From Holacanthus passer (lineage: Eukaryota; Chordata; Actinopteri; Pomacanthidae), in the NCBI GenBank assembly GCA_025331565.1, contig JAFREQ010000222.1, positions 1 through 64,000 on the forward strand: a stretch of 64,000 bases of DNA, in the 5' to 3' direction. A program made the translations under genes and the position numbers. Below the pieces are notes generated by a model, which was not told where the DNA came from, ran no database searches, and saw only the letters and a program-made list of their open reading frames with translations. How positions within the stretch are numbered: the first letter of the stretch is position 1; every line of letters starts with the position of its first letter. Below, piece by piece: positions 45,169 to 56,789 of this stretch.

Positions 45169-47242
45169 CAGACCTGGGCATTTTACGGCCCGCGGGCTAC
45201 ATACGGCCCTTTGGACATCCCTGTCCAGCCCACGGTATGTCAGTCATAAACACAAATGAACAAGTATTTATGCTGTGCATGCAATACAACTGTGTTGCTT
45301 TTATTTTGAAAAGCCTGGCGTTTTTATTATTTATGTATGGACGCACATATCTGCGTCTGTCTGCACAGCGACAGGTGATGCTAACAAGCTGCCCCTGGCC
45401 CCTGGACACAGATCCTCTATCACTGATGATCACCTCTCAGCTGTCCTTCGTGTAGCCACCTCAGACATTCAGCCAGATTTCAATGCACTTGTTCAAGCCC
45501 AAGACAGACTGGATTTTTCTCACTGAACTGCAAAACACCTTTTCAGTATTTGTGAAGATTAACAAGTTAAAAATAAAATGAAACAGTGATGTAATGATTG
45601 TTTGTGTTTGAAACTGTTTATTACCATTTATTTATTTATTTACCATTTTTTGTGTTTATACCACAATTCATAAATTTACATAAATATTTGCAGAATATTC
45701 TTATACTTCTGATTACCAGTAGCAGCTAATCAAAATATATAATTTACTGCTTTTTAGAATGGGAGAAAATTAATATTGAGCAGAATTAGGTTCAAGTTTG
45801 GTTACAACAACAAACCCAGTTATTGTCCATACTTATAAGATGTGGCAGCAAATTCGGAAAAAACAGGCTGTATTCAACCTATTTATGACAGATCCCCTTT
45901 CCACTCTAATCCCTCTCTACCTGAAGCCCTTAGGGATGGTATTACAAACCTATGGTTTACAAAAGGTATTACAACTTTTGGGAATTTGTTTAAAGATGGG
46001 ACCCTTCAGACTTTTGAAGAGCTCTCATCCCAGTATGGGCTACCCCATACCCATTTTTTCAAATACCTCCAGGTGAGGCACTTTGTTATCTCCAAACAGG
46101 GTACCCATCTTCAACCATTAAAAGAACAGCCTCTAGATAAACTTGTGCATAGTAAACAGGGAGTGAGGGGATTTATATCCTACTTTTTCTCAAGAATTTC
46201 TCAAGAGCTAAGAGTGAAACGTAAATGGGAAGAAGACCTGGAGTGTAATATTGAAGAAGGGGATTGGGAATCATTGTGTACTAGTAGTCAGTATTTCTCT
46301 TTTAATACTAGACATAAAATTACACAATACAATCATATTCATAGAACATACTATACCCCTGACAGGTTACATAAAATAAAGCCTCAATACTCCCAGTTTT
46401 GCCCAAGATGCAAATCAGGAATAGGAACGTTGGTGCATATGTTTTGGACTTGCCCTTGTCTTAATTCATATTGAACGTCTATACTCAAAGTGCTTAATGA
46501 TATTACAGGACTAACCATCCCTGCAGATCACACATCTATGATGAAAGTCAATAAAAGCCAACTCAAATTTATTAGAATAGCTCTTATGATAGCCAACAAA
46601 TGTACAGCTATGCATTGGAAAGATGCATTATCACCTACATTTGCTAGATGGACAAACGAACTAGCTTCATGCATACCAAGTGAAAAGATTACGTACAACT
46701 TGAAGGGTAAACCTGGAGAGTTTCAAAAGATTTGGGGTGGATTTATGTGGACACGGAATCCACAATACAGTAATCCTTTTATATTTAAACAAATATTATT
46801 TTCCAATGTCATGTGATTGTTAAGCATGTTTATTCAACAAGTGGTACTGTTTCTAGCTTTATTTTTATTGATTTTAATTTTCTTTTCTACCTCTCACTGC
46901 TATTTATTCCCTCTCTGCAACAGACTTGTTGTTTGTTTATTTTAAGATATACCGAAGGCCTGCATTTATTCTTATCTTGTCTGAATGGGTATGCACTCTG
47001 TAGGAATGTATGGTCGGACCTGTAGGGGTGGGTTTAGTTGGAGGGAGGGAGGGGCTGATCTGATACCTATCCGTTATATCTTTGTACATTGTCCTATCAT
47101 TCAGCCCTAGGGTTGGTATGTGAAAAGACCAATAAAGATATTGTTGAAAAAAGAACTAAGTTTAAGTTATCATTGGTTTGGCCCTCCAGCACAGTTCAGA
47201 TTTTTCATGTGGCCCCCTGTAGAAATTAATTGCCCAGCCCTG
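45169..47242 (+). mobile_element. hAT element with intact ends and 8-bp target duplication
   Basis: Ends are CAGACCTGGGCA (45169) and, inverted, CAGGGCTGGGCA (47242). TCTTAAAT flanks both sides (45161-45168 and 47243-47250), the 8-bp duplication typical of hAT. A remnant at about 45417-45526 reads LSLITDDHLSAVLRVATSDI-like sequence followed by QPDFNALVQAQ, resembling the C-terminal end of the GTF2IRD2/Charlie-type transposase. The right part is interrupted by an L1-type LINE fragment. The rest of the transposase is missing. Confidence 0.85.
45840..47157 (+). mobile_element. 5'-truncated L1/Tx1-type LINE, ORF2 C-terminal part
   Basis: A 210-codon plus-strand frame (45842-46474) reads WFTKGITTFGNLFKDGTLQT, FFKYLQVRHFV, the SLCTSSQYFSF region, IHRTYYTPDRLHKIKPQYS and FCPRCKSGIGTLVHMFWTCP, the C-terminal Cys/His region of L1-type ORF2 in fish. 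A second frame (46490-46816) continues it after one stop. It ends with CCAATAAAGATATTGTTG and an A-rich tail at 47157. It is the youngest layer, inside the hAT element. Confidence 0.85.
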
Positions 47243-47276
47243 TCTTAAATGGATGGCAGGGGACAGATGCTAATGC

Positions 47277-47303
47277 TATCTATCTATCTATCTATCTATC
47301 TAT
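47277..47303. repeat. (CTAT)n microsatellite
   Basis: About seven CTAT units just after the hAT target duplication; probably the terminal repeat of the LINE copy that hosts the hAT. Confidence 0.9.
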
Positions 47304-47459
47304 ACAATAATATAGAGTATATAAAATACATTAACAGGGATCTAAAACACAATAACGTATACATAAATAAGCAACAATATACATAAAACACATTAACAAA
47401 GGTATAAAACACATTAATATTTCCATAAATGAGGACTAATATATAAAACTTATTAACTG

Positions 47460-47900
47460 GGAAACAAAAACAATAAGATGGTGCTGGGGGTGGCTGCTGT
47501 GTGTCCAGCTCCTTCTCAACTTTGCTTTTTTATTGTTTTATTTTGTTATTTACTGTTGCAACAACTTCTGCACATTAGATCATTGGAGTTTTACAGTCGA
47601 CAAACACCCGGGTTACCTGTGGCTGTACCTACAAAAGACTAAAGAAGCGATGGCTTCTGGGCTGGGGTCTTTGTCAGGCTGAGGAAACATGCAAACCAGT
47701 CTCACCAACCGAGCTGTAAGGAGTTATCAACAGGACTGAGAGCTCACAGCCGGAGGCTGCTTTTCTTGTGGACGGGGGATTTAACAATGACAAGTTGAGG
47801 AAAGTCCTGCCAAAATATTACCAACATATCAGCTGTCCTACACATGGTGGTAACACACTCGAAGGCAAATCAGATCTTAAATCAGTCTTAATTCTGCTTC
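47460..47900 (+). mobile_element. LINE endonuclease fragment
   Basis: Plus-strand pieces read PGLPVAVP, FWAGVFVRLRKHANQS and, after shifts, KVLPKYYQHISCPTHGGNTL, an endonuclease-region pattern of L2/Rex1-type LINEs. Heavily decayed. Confidence 0.5.
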
Positions 47901-49956
47901 TGCTGACCCGGTGGTTCTGACCCACTTCAGTACTGGTTCCACTACTTTGCACAATTCCTCCTAAAATCGAGGTGTAACGTTATATGTCAACATTTCAGCC
48001 TCCAACCTCAGACCTCAATCAGTCGGTTTCTGGAGTGTAAAAAACTTACATTTTTAAAAATTATTTTAAGTCACTGTATAGTTTCAATAACCAACTCCAG
48101 CTCAGCCAATAGCAACATCTGGGTTAACGTTATTTCTGGAAACAAGCTGAAAGGTGACACAAATATTTTGATGTTAGACACATCTTATTGTATTTCACAG
48201 TTCACCAATTTTTGATGAACAATGTGAAGTTCAACGTAACATTAAGTTAACGCTATATTGCTGTATGACAAGTTTAAGATTACAAAACATTAGTTAACTA
48301 ACATGGTGGATCTTTATTTTCCAGCCTCACACAGATGCCTTTAAAAGTGTTCCCACCATAAATTATAACTCTTGTCTATTACAATTTGACTTTGGTGCAA
48401 CTGGTTTAATACACAAAAACACAAACACACAGAGCCGGATATCTTGGTTGAGGGCTTTCACCTGAAACTAATTAATTATCTGGGTAATTAGCTCATTAAT
48501 GAAAAACCTGTAGTAACTTGTTAGTACAATTAACTGCACAGCAGCTGTGTTATTTATCTGGTATTTGCATGAAAATTTCTCCAAAAGGCAAAAACACCAC
48601 AAACGCAGCTGAGAGATCAAGTTCTGCTGACGCTGAGCAGACAGCCAGCAAGCAGCTGTACAATTGTTCTAATGAAAGAAATTTAATATGGGGGTCAAAG
48701 GGGATTGAGCCTCAAGTGGTTATTCGAAGAACTGCAGTTTTGACACTTTAGCGTTGGCTTCATTTTTCAGCCACAGATGTTTCGCAGATTTTCAGCCTCT
48801 CACTGCTCCACTCCCCAGGTCATTCTCTCTGACATGTGTTATATACATATATTTGTTTCAGTCTCAGGTGTGTGTTCCAGATCTGTGAGCAGCAGGTCAG
48901 ATGACTCTGATCAGTGTGTCAGTAGGTGATTTATTTACCTACTACAGGTGACACATTCACAGGCCCTGCAGGGGTCAAAGCTCACCATGTTTACCTGTCT
49001 CTCATTAAAGCTCTCATTTCCACTTGGCAGGGGAAATCTCCTATCTCCAGATTCTGTGCTTTGTTTTCAGGTTACATTTTAAATAAGATTAATTTAATAT
49101 AAAAGATTTCAAACTTTTCTGTGAGCAATCCATCACAGTGTGCAGCTTGTTTGACTTCAATGATTTTTATAGTTAATTTCATTTCATATTTTTTTGTTTC
49201 CAAGTCTGCTGTTGGATCCATTTCATGTTTTTTGTTCTATGAATGTTTTGGCATTTTATGACCGAGTCAAACACCGAGACAACATGATGTTTGTGTGTCA
49301 AACATCATGTTGAGTCACGATGAACAGAGAAACATTGTTTTTCAATGTTGAACATTAACAGGACAAAGTTAAACTCTACAATCATTGTCAGCTGCAATTA
49401 TCATTGTTCAAATTGCAAATTTCCCCATTGTGGGACGAATAAAGGTTTATCTTATCTTATCTTATCTTAAATGTTCACGATGTGACCTGCTGAGTCTCTG
49501 CAGACTCATCACTGATTGGTTGTGTTAAATTACATAGAACAGACATGATTAATGACAAAAAACGTAACTAAAAGAATAAAAAAATTTTTTTTCCTGTTTT
49601 CAGACTGTTGTCAACAGTAAACATGAACAAACTTGTTGCAAAAAAATGTATCATTTCCTGTCACATACTGATACAATACACAGTAGTGTGTTATTGTTAA
49701 CGCGCACAGTATGCAATTACAACATATACGTAATATAAACACTTACTTATATTCTTATATAAACATATAAGAATATAAGAGTACTCACAAAATACTGTCA
49801 ATATCAGTACACACAATACTGAAACTAATTATTTTTAAAAGGTTGATGTGACAACATCTAAGTTGGAAAAAAAATAAAATCAGCCCCTCCCAAAAAACTA
49901 TCTGATGTCTAATCAGATGTAAATTAAGCCTTTAAAACATTATCAGTCCAAGATTC
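47901..49956. other. Intergenic region, no gene seen
   Basis: AT-rich with no recognisable exon. Contains one tail repeat (49413-49470). The 77-codon frame at 48518-48751 has no family resemblance. Confidence 0.5.
49413..49470 (+). repeat. LINE/SINE 3'-tail copy
   Basis: The longest plus-strand copy: AAATTTCCCCATTGTGGGAC, then GAATAAAGGTTTATC and four TTATC units. Confidence 0.8.
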
Positions 49957-49962
49957 TTTATT
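49957..49962 (-). terminator. dck: Candidate poly(A) signal of dck
   Basis: AATAAA on the minus strand, in GTTTGAATAAAGAATCTTGG, with a TGTTTT stretch downstream. It would give a 3'UTR of about 390 nt. A CA microsatellite (50109-50140) lies inside that 3'UTR. Confidence 0.5.
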
Positions 49963-50349
49963 CAAACACATTTACAGAGAAAAAGATCTGACTGTTTGTC
50001 AATGAAGACATGGTCAGGCAAACAAGGACTGAGATTTTACCTCTGAGGAGATAATGACTCAGACTAAAGCATAAATATCAAAATAATTCAAGTAAATACA
50101 CAGTTTGCACACACACACACACACGCACACGCACACACACAGCTATGGGAAACATTTCAGTACTTATCTACAAAATATAAAAGAATGAAAAAATATACAT
50201 GAAATAAAGGAAAAAGATAAAAAACTCTGCAGCTAAAAACGTACCAAGTGAAAAATTAAAAATCAAATAAGGGCAACATTTACAAAGTGTAACTGGGTCA
50301 TCCAATCAGAGTCCACTGCTCGCATCACGAGCTGTGATTGGTGAAAGTT

Positions 50350-53300
50350 CTACAGCGTGGTGAGAAACTCTCTGACCTGCAGGGGAAAACAGACTCTAGA
50401 TCAGGTGAATCTGCAGAATTAAACTCATCAGAAGTAAAGTGAAAAACAAAGTAGAAGAAAGTAGTAATGAGTGAAATAAAATGGAACCTTGTCGATGATG
50501 ACTTCCTGTTTGATACGATCATTCTTGAAGTCGTCGTCGACGTCCAGAATGAGAACAGGAAGATCATTCAGGTACACAAAGTCCAATCTAAACATACACA
50601 CACACAAAAGCAAATGTCACTGCAACTACAGTTTGCTTTAAATCAATTGATCAATAATCTGTTTAAATTTCAGTCACAGAAAAAACATCAGCTTTCTATC
50701 AGACTGAATGAACAACCTGTCTTTAAATAAATAAAATATATAAAAGCTGGGATGTCAAAATCAAGACTGTTCTAAAATTTGTTTTAAATCACAAATGCAT
50801 TTTCAGGAATTTCTGTTAATATTTGAAGTTTTATTATTATCAACAGAATTATTAATAATTAGCTCTCTCTGTGTGAAATATTCACATTTTGCTAAATTAC
50901 ACTTTAATTAAAATGATTTGTACAACTGCAAATAAATGACACAGGGCAGCATGTTTTTCAAATTTAGCTCTGTTCTCATAAAAACATTGATGATTGATAA
51001 ATATAATTTTCAGCATCTTGCTTTAATAAAAATGTTCATCTTTTGTTTACGTTAAAAGACATAAGTTAGCTTAACTTAGTATTACCTGTGAAATCTTATT
51101 CTAATTTAGTTTGGTTTTGGCATTTCTTTCATTAGAACGTCCAGAAAACGGCACAAAAGTCTCATTTTCTACTTCAACAACCTGCTTGAAGTCTCACAGG
51201 CCTGAAAGTGTCTGTATAGATCTGAGTGAGTCCCCGTGCTGTGAGCGCGCTCAGTGGCCGCGTTACCTGAGGTTCCTGTGGAACAGCCAGGCTTCATGTT
51301 TGAAGTGAAGCTGTTCTAGATACTCCAGAGGAATCCCCTGCTCCTCCTCCCTGCCACGGTGAAGCAAACGCTGCATACAGCGCTGAAACATACAGAGAAA
51401 TGCTGCGAGCCTGAAGGCAGAAAGTGTGAAACACACATGATTTAACTTTGTGGCTCAGGTAAAGTAGTAGCAGCTGTAACACTAGTAGTAATACTACTAA
51501 CAGTGGCAGTAGCAGCAGCAGTAACGGTCGCTGGAACAGTAGTAGCAGTCGTACCTGTGGCTGCGCTCTCAGGTAGATGATGGCGTCGAGGGCGATGTCA
51601 GGTTCAAACTGGTTCAGTAACCAGGTGTGCCAGTCCTGATAAACACTCCACTCTGTTTCTGTCAGGTTGCCACATTCATACAGGTTGGACGCAAACACGT
51701 ACCTGTACACACAGTACACAGGGTTACAGTAGCACTCTAACCTTCTCTCAGGTGTGCGTGGATACCTGTCTCAGATATATGTAGTTACCTGTCTGAGTAG
51801 ACAGAGCGTTCGTAGAACTGAACAGGGTTTTCAGCCTGCTGCAGTTTGACTGATGGAGACTGAAGTTGAGAACGAACTCTGCTGAGACACGCATAACTCT
51901 GAGAGACAGATAGGCAGAGAGGGAGACAGAGAGAGAGGCAGACAGACAGGTAAATGTTTAGATTAGTCTTAGAGAAACAGCTTCAACTGCTGCTCATCAT
52001 CACCACCTGAGAGGGCGGAGTCAGGTGTAGTTACCTGGAAGGTGTAGGACCAGCGGCTTGGTTTGTCATATAACATCTGCAGCAGGTTTCCTCCACTCTT
52101 CTGTGAGGAACTCAAGTCCTGCAGACAGACAGGTAAACAGACAGGTAAACATGATATCTCTGGGGCGGCTGTGGCTCAGGAGGGAGAGCTGGTCATCCAC
52201 TGATCACAGGGTTCGATCGACGCCTCCTTCTGTCCACATGCGAAACACTGAATGTGATCTAGGCCCGACGGCGGCTCGCTGCCATCGGTGTGTGTGTGAA
52301 TGAGCAGCTACATAAATGAATCCATTTCCAGTTTACTCTGCAGCAGGTGAGTCCACCTGTGAGATCTCTGTTGTACTTTACTGTGTAGCCTCTTAATGCA
52401 CAGGTATAACTCAAGCTTTTATTCTGAAAGTACATGGACTGGTCTGTCTTCCTCTGATAGTAGGGTGATGTCATAATACACTGTGTTGCCACCAGGGGCT
52501 ACATGTTCACCTGGTAAATGTCGTCACTGTCATTCTGGATGTTGCACCACTTCCCGATGGGTTCGGGACTCACCTCCCAGTCCTCTGACGCCCCCTGAAG
52601 GAGGCGCACAAAGGTGGACTTTCCTGCAGCTGAGAGGCAAAGAGGGAGACAGGCTGTACTTAAATACAACATTCCCTCTGCCGTCTGACGAAGAAAGACG
52701 AGAAACAGCTGACTGCGTTCAGGCGGAAACTTGAAGTCAGATCCCAAGAGGCGGTTTTACATTTTAACCAAGAACCAATTATTATAACAAACTTTATCCA
52801 ATGAACTTCCTTCAAATTCTATAAAAAAATGAGTCAGTAACACATTTTCAGTCTAGATGACTAAACACAGAGTTCAATCTTTACATCCAGGAGAAATATC
52901 CATCATATTCTCATGAAACATTACCAATGAAACACAGAATTAAAACTGAGTCTTGACCAACACAAAAAGACTTTATGTGACTTTAAGCCAGTTTTCAGTC
53001 AGCGACTCAGACAAAAACTACATTTAAAATTCTTGTCAGAAATCAATACTAGTTTGGAGGTACTTTATCAAACTAGTACACAAGTACAAAACCCAAGTAC
53101 CACATGACTGCATTATTCAATAATATGCAATAATACACAACTGACACGTTGTACTGTCTGAGTACTTTTACTAAGTATATTTAGCTGATAATCCTTCTGT
53201 ACTTTTACTTTAACAGAAGCTGTGTACATCAAGGTATTTCTACACATCTGAATACTTCATTAACCAATCAAGGACATGATTTGGCAGGAAGTGAAAGCTT

Positions 53301-53659
53301 CACAGATAATCAATAATCAATAATTCTTTCATTTCTGATCTGGTAATAAAACATTGTCTGGTCTTTGAATTTGGCGCCAACCGGCTTCGGGAAGGCGGGA
53401 CTAACTCAGACTCTTTAAAACCACAATCAAACAAACACTTTCCTTCCGGTTTCAGTGACTCTGTTCACAGACTGAACCGACAGCTCAACGGTCTGATCTC
53501 AAAGTCATGGATCACGGTTCTGGTTCTGGTTCTGGTGATCCGGTCGCTCCGGGTTCTGGACTCACCGATGTTTCCCTCGATGGAGATTTTCTTACAGAAG
53601 CTGCGGGTTTTCTCCGGACTGTCGGACAGTCTGTATGGTCTCTTCGGTGGAGTCGCCAT
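50350..53659 (-). CDS. dck: Deoxycytidine kinase, 8 coding exons
   Basis: Phosphorylates deoxycytidine (also dA and dG) in the nucleoside salvage pathway. Coding exons: 53566-53659, 52511-52629, 52035-52118, 51789-51898, 51555-51702, 51267-51382, 50488-50587, 50350-50376. They total 798 nt and 265 aa (human 260). Features are MATPPKR at the start as in human DCK, the P-loop GNIAAGKST (29-37), [38 protein letters not shown] (129-136, with catalytic Glu and the DRS-type arginine), the LID with [19 protein letters not shown] (Arg at 190, 194, 196) and the C-terminal VREFLTTL. The start is the ATG at 53659. The frame stays open upstream to 54055, but that stretch is a tandem repeat and looks fortuitous. 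The donor of exon 7 (AAG|GTTCCA) is weak. pfdn1 lies head to head 1.3 kb away. Confidence 0.96.
52162..52325 (+). repeat. tRNA-derived SINE-like copy in dck intron 2
   Basis: GGGGCGGCTGTGGCTCAGGA (box A-like) and GGGTTCGATCG (box B-like) are followed by the ATGCGAAACACTGAATG and GCCATCGGTGTGTG stretch seen in a common fish SINE family. It is plus-strand, antisense to dck. Not a functional tRNA: the cloverleaf is not complete. Confidence 0.75.
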
Positions 53660-53852
53660 GTTCGAAACAATCTCGTCACGGTTCTTTTTCCGGCGGTTTG
53701 TTTGTTTGTTTGCTTGCTCCTTCTTCTCCGCCACGAACTGACCGGCTGAGCGCGTGCTGCTGAGCCTCTTGAATCCTGCGCGCGAGTAGAAATCCGCTCC
53801 GAGTGGGCGGGCTAAACCGGAGCAGAGATATTTTATTACAACAGCGCTGAAA

Positions 53853-53990
53853 TGACATCTCACTCTGCTCCTGTTTCCAGAGTTAAAATAATGACGTCTC
53901 ACTCTGCTCCTGTTTCCAGAGTTAAAATAAAGACGTCTCACTCTGCTCCTGTTTCCAGAGTTAAAATAAAGACGTCTCATTCTGCTCCTG
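53853..53990. repeat. 39-bp tandem repeat upstream of dck
   Basis: Units start at 53853, 53892, 53931 and 53970 (the last partial) and read TGACGTCTCACTCTGCTCCT, then GTTTCCAGAGTTAAAATAA. Each carries a CRE-like TGACGTCT variant (one copy TGACATCT, two AGACGTCT). Confidence 0.93.
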
Positions 53991-54265
53991 CTCCTGTAGC
54001 AAAGACACTTTAAAATTTCTTTTTCAAGCACAACTATAAATAGAGATTGTTCCAAAACTCTACATCTCTAAAAAATCTAAACATCAACATCATAATGATA
54101 ATTCAATGATTTTACATTAAATATTAAACTCTGCGCTGAGGAATTTATTACATAGATATGTTTTGTTGTTGTTGTTTAGCAGAGACATCTATTGTTCTAA
54201 ATATAAATAAATGAAGACAGACAGAACTACAGACAATTATTAGAACTACAGAATAGCAGGATAAC

Positions 54266-54350
54266 AGAATCAGAATCAGCTTTATTCGCCAGGTATGCGT
54301 ACACATACAAGCAATTTGACTCCAGTTTCACTTCGATCTCCGTACTTACA
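54266..54350. repeat. Dispersed fish repeat (GAATCAGCTTTATT type)
   Basis: GAATCAGAATCAGCTTTATT, then CGCCAGGTATGCG and CAATTTGACTCCAGTTTCAC. This matches a short retroelement tail frequent in fish genomes, recalled rather than searched. Confidence 0.5.
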
Positions 54351-54838
54351 CTCCTTAGTTACTTATAATCCAGGGTTCCAGACCTTCCTCTCTCCAGCAG
54401 TGTTTCCAGGGTCTGGTCCCCACCCAGCTGGACAGAACTGAACAGACAGACTGTCCACAGAGACACATGGTCAGGTCCAACAGGAGGAAAAGTCTTGACA
54501 AAGCAGCCGGAAAAGAAAAGATTGAAGAAGGAAAGGAGAAGAAACCAGGTGAGAAACATGATGAATCCTGTTGTTGTAAGTTCTTATCATTTCAGTCTGT
54601 GGTGACAAGCTGAGCTGCACGAGACACAAACAAACTAAACAAACTGGACAGAAATGTTGGTTGATGCTGACTGAAAGTTTTGGATGTTGTCAGATATTTC
54701 TGGAGATGAAGTACAGGACTCTTGAGAGGCCTTCGGGTCGCTCGCAACCTGGACTGAGTTGACTGGTCCATTAGAGAAATGGATGATGGAGTATATATTT
54801 AATTCAGTTTAAATAGGAGAGTTTAATCTTTCTTCAGT

Positions 54839-54852
54839 CCAGTAGAGGGCGG
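54839..54852 (+). promoter_or_regulatory. CTCF consensus motif, forward, upstream of pfdn1
   Basis: CCAGTAGAGGGCGG matches CCASYAGRKGGCRS at all 14 positions. It lies 84 bp before the pfdn1 ATG and 43 bp before AGAAGAAGAAGTGCGT (54896-54911), a sequence also found upstream of ttc1. Confidence 0.55.
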
Positions 54853-54935
54853 TAATGTGACATTTTGGATGTAAACCGCCTGTGAAAACCAACGAAGAAG
54901 AAGAAGTGCGTAGCTCTGGTTCATTGTTGGTGAAG

Positions 54936-56641
54936 ATGGCTGCGCCCATAGACCTGGAGCTGAAGAAGGTAACAGAGTGTTTCAGTATCACCTGGGCTCA
55001 CCTGTCTCTTACCTGCTGTCTGTGTTTGACGAACGAACAGCTGTTTCATAATCGACCTGTTAGCAGCAGCGTTAGCAACAACGCAGTTAACAGCAGAGCT
55101 AACTGTTAGCATGAGGAGCTAACACTGATCACTCACGCCGCACACACACACACACACACGCACACGGTTCAGCTATTTTCGTCTCTAATACTGAAACTGC
55201 TTCAGAAATATAAATATAAGTAGGATCAACATGTTTAACAGGAGAGAAGAAGAAAACACCGCCACGTGTCTGCAGGTTACTGTGTTGCTGTCATTATTAG
55301 ACAGATGTTGTGTCGTGTGTTGTTTATCTATGTGATTGATGGTTCTGATCCGAATCTGTGCGTTCACGCTGACTCACCTGAGGAGTCAAACCTGTCTAAC
55401 ATGCTGCTCTCTGAAGCTCAGACCGTCACGTGACAGCAGCTCACGTCAACTGTTCAAAAGAAGTGAGGAAGTTCTGGATCATTACTGTAGTAGAATTATT
55501 TACAAATGTGACTGTAGAGTTGTTTAACTGTATCTCAGTCTGTGTTTGTAATCCGTAAATGTGTGAACTCTCCAATCTGTATTCAGATGTAGTGTATTGA
55601 AATTTGTACATGTGTACATAAATCTGTATATGTGTACAGAGACATTAACGGCTGCAAAGTATTTTGCTGGACATACAGACAAATCATCAGGTACAACTCA
55701 GGCAGGCCTTGATTTTCCAACCTAATTCGTGTCTCATTTGGGGCCTAATAAACTGTAAATTCATCAAATTTAGTGCTGCATATCGCTATTTTCCTTCTTT
55801 CTTTAAAAGTAGGCTGTAAAAATGACAGACACACGATGAGGAAAGATAATTAATTGATTTAACCTTCTTCTTAGTTCAGTCTTTAGTTGAAGTTCAGTAT
55901 TTATCTCTCATAAAGATGGAACTGTTCACACGGTATTTTTACTCAGAGTGATACCTCTCTCCTGCAGGCATTCTCAGAGCTGCAGGTGAAGATGATCGAC
56001 ACTCAGCAGAAGGTGAAGTTGGCCGACCTGCAGATTGATCAGCTGACTCGGGTTCAGAAACATGCTAAGCTTACTCACGCTGAGATCACCACGCTGCCCG
56101 ACAACACACGACTGTACGAGGGAGTCGGACGCATGTGAGTCTCTGTGCCAAGCATGAGCTTTGTTCACCTGGACAGGTGACACTGACATAAAATATGACA
56201 TCACAAAGGACGTCAATAGATTATTAAAGTACATTCAACCGAAGCAGGAAGTGAACTGTGTTTGTTTTTAATAAGTCAAAACTACAGACAATTGTGCCAT
56301 CATAACCCAGGTGTCCTCACACAGGTGTCATGTCCTTCTATGTGTGTGTGTATGTATGTGTTTCTTTCAGGTTCATTCTTCAGTCAAAGGAGGAAATCAA
56401 CAATCAGCTGATGGACAAACAGAAAACAGCTGACGAGAAAATTAAAGAACTCGAGGTACAAATGCACACATTGATATACACATTGAGACACGTTTTACCT
56501 GCAGTGTGTGTCTCCAGGTGTGTCCGTGGTCTGACTGTGTGTTGTGTGATTTTCCAGCAGAAGAAGGTGTACCTTGAACGCAGCGTGAAAGAAGCAGAAG
56601 ACAACATCAGGGAGATGCTTCTGTCCAGGAGAGCTCAGTGA
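54936..56641 (+). CDS. pfdn1: Prefoldin subunit 1, 4 coding exons
   Basis: A beta-type subunit of the hexameric prefoldin co-chaperone, which hands nascent actin and tubulin to the CCT chaperonin in the cytosol. Coding exons: 54936-54968, 55968-56134, 56371-56455, 56558-56641. They total 369 nt and 122 aa, exactly the human length. It starts MAAPIDLELKK. The N-terminal coiled coil (about 12-50) contains DTQQKVKLADLQIDQL, the beta-hairpin region contains LYEGVGRMFILQSK (about 62-75), and the C-terminal coiled coil contains IKELEQKKVYLERSVKEAED and ends MLLSRRAQ. The exon 4 acceptor is ambiguous (TTTCCAG|CAG|AAG); use of the second AG would delete one Gln in frame. The family call is secure. 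Confidence 0.97.
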
Positions 56642-56766
56642 TCAATTGATCATCTATTATCAATAACACATTATTAGTGACGCAGTGATCCACTCATCAG
56701 TTATCTATGAGCCGTAATGAGTAACACGTATTCATGTCAGTAACTGTAAGTTTGTTAGTTGTTCAT

Positions 56767-56772
56767 ATTAAA
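56767..56772 (+). terminator. pfdn1: Candidate poly(A) signal of pfdn1
   Basis: ATTAAA 126 nt after the stop codon, followed by CAGTCTGTGTGTTTGAC as the GU-rich element. It would give a short 3'UTR. Confidence 0.55.
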
Positions 56773-56789
56773 ATGCTGAACCTTCAGTC

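Larger units (their letters stand above)
53660..54835. promoter_or_regulatory. dck-pfdn1 intergenic (head-to-head) region
   Basis: 1.28 kb separate the two start codons. The dck side (to about 53820) is GC- and CpG-richer and probably holds its promoter. Then come a 39-bp tandem array (53853-53990), a dispersed repeat (54266-54350) and the pfdn1 upstream sequence. At this distance two separate promoters are more likely than one shared bidirectional one. Confidence 0.5.

Noticed and set aside
52162..52235. tRNA gene
   Set aside because: Box A- and B-like sequences belong to a SINE; no full cloverleaf or terminator.
52480..52500. CTCF-like CCACCAGGGGCTAC
   Set aside because: One G short of the core spacing compared with CCASYAGRKGGCRS.
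53660..54055. 132-codon N-terminal extension of dck
   Set aside because: Consists largely of a 39-bp tandem repeat; the internal MATPPKR matches the human DCK start exactly.
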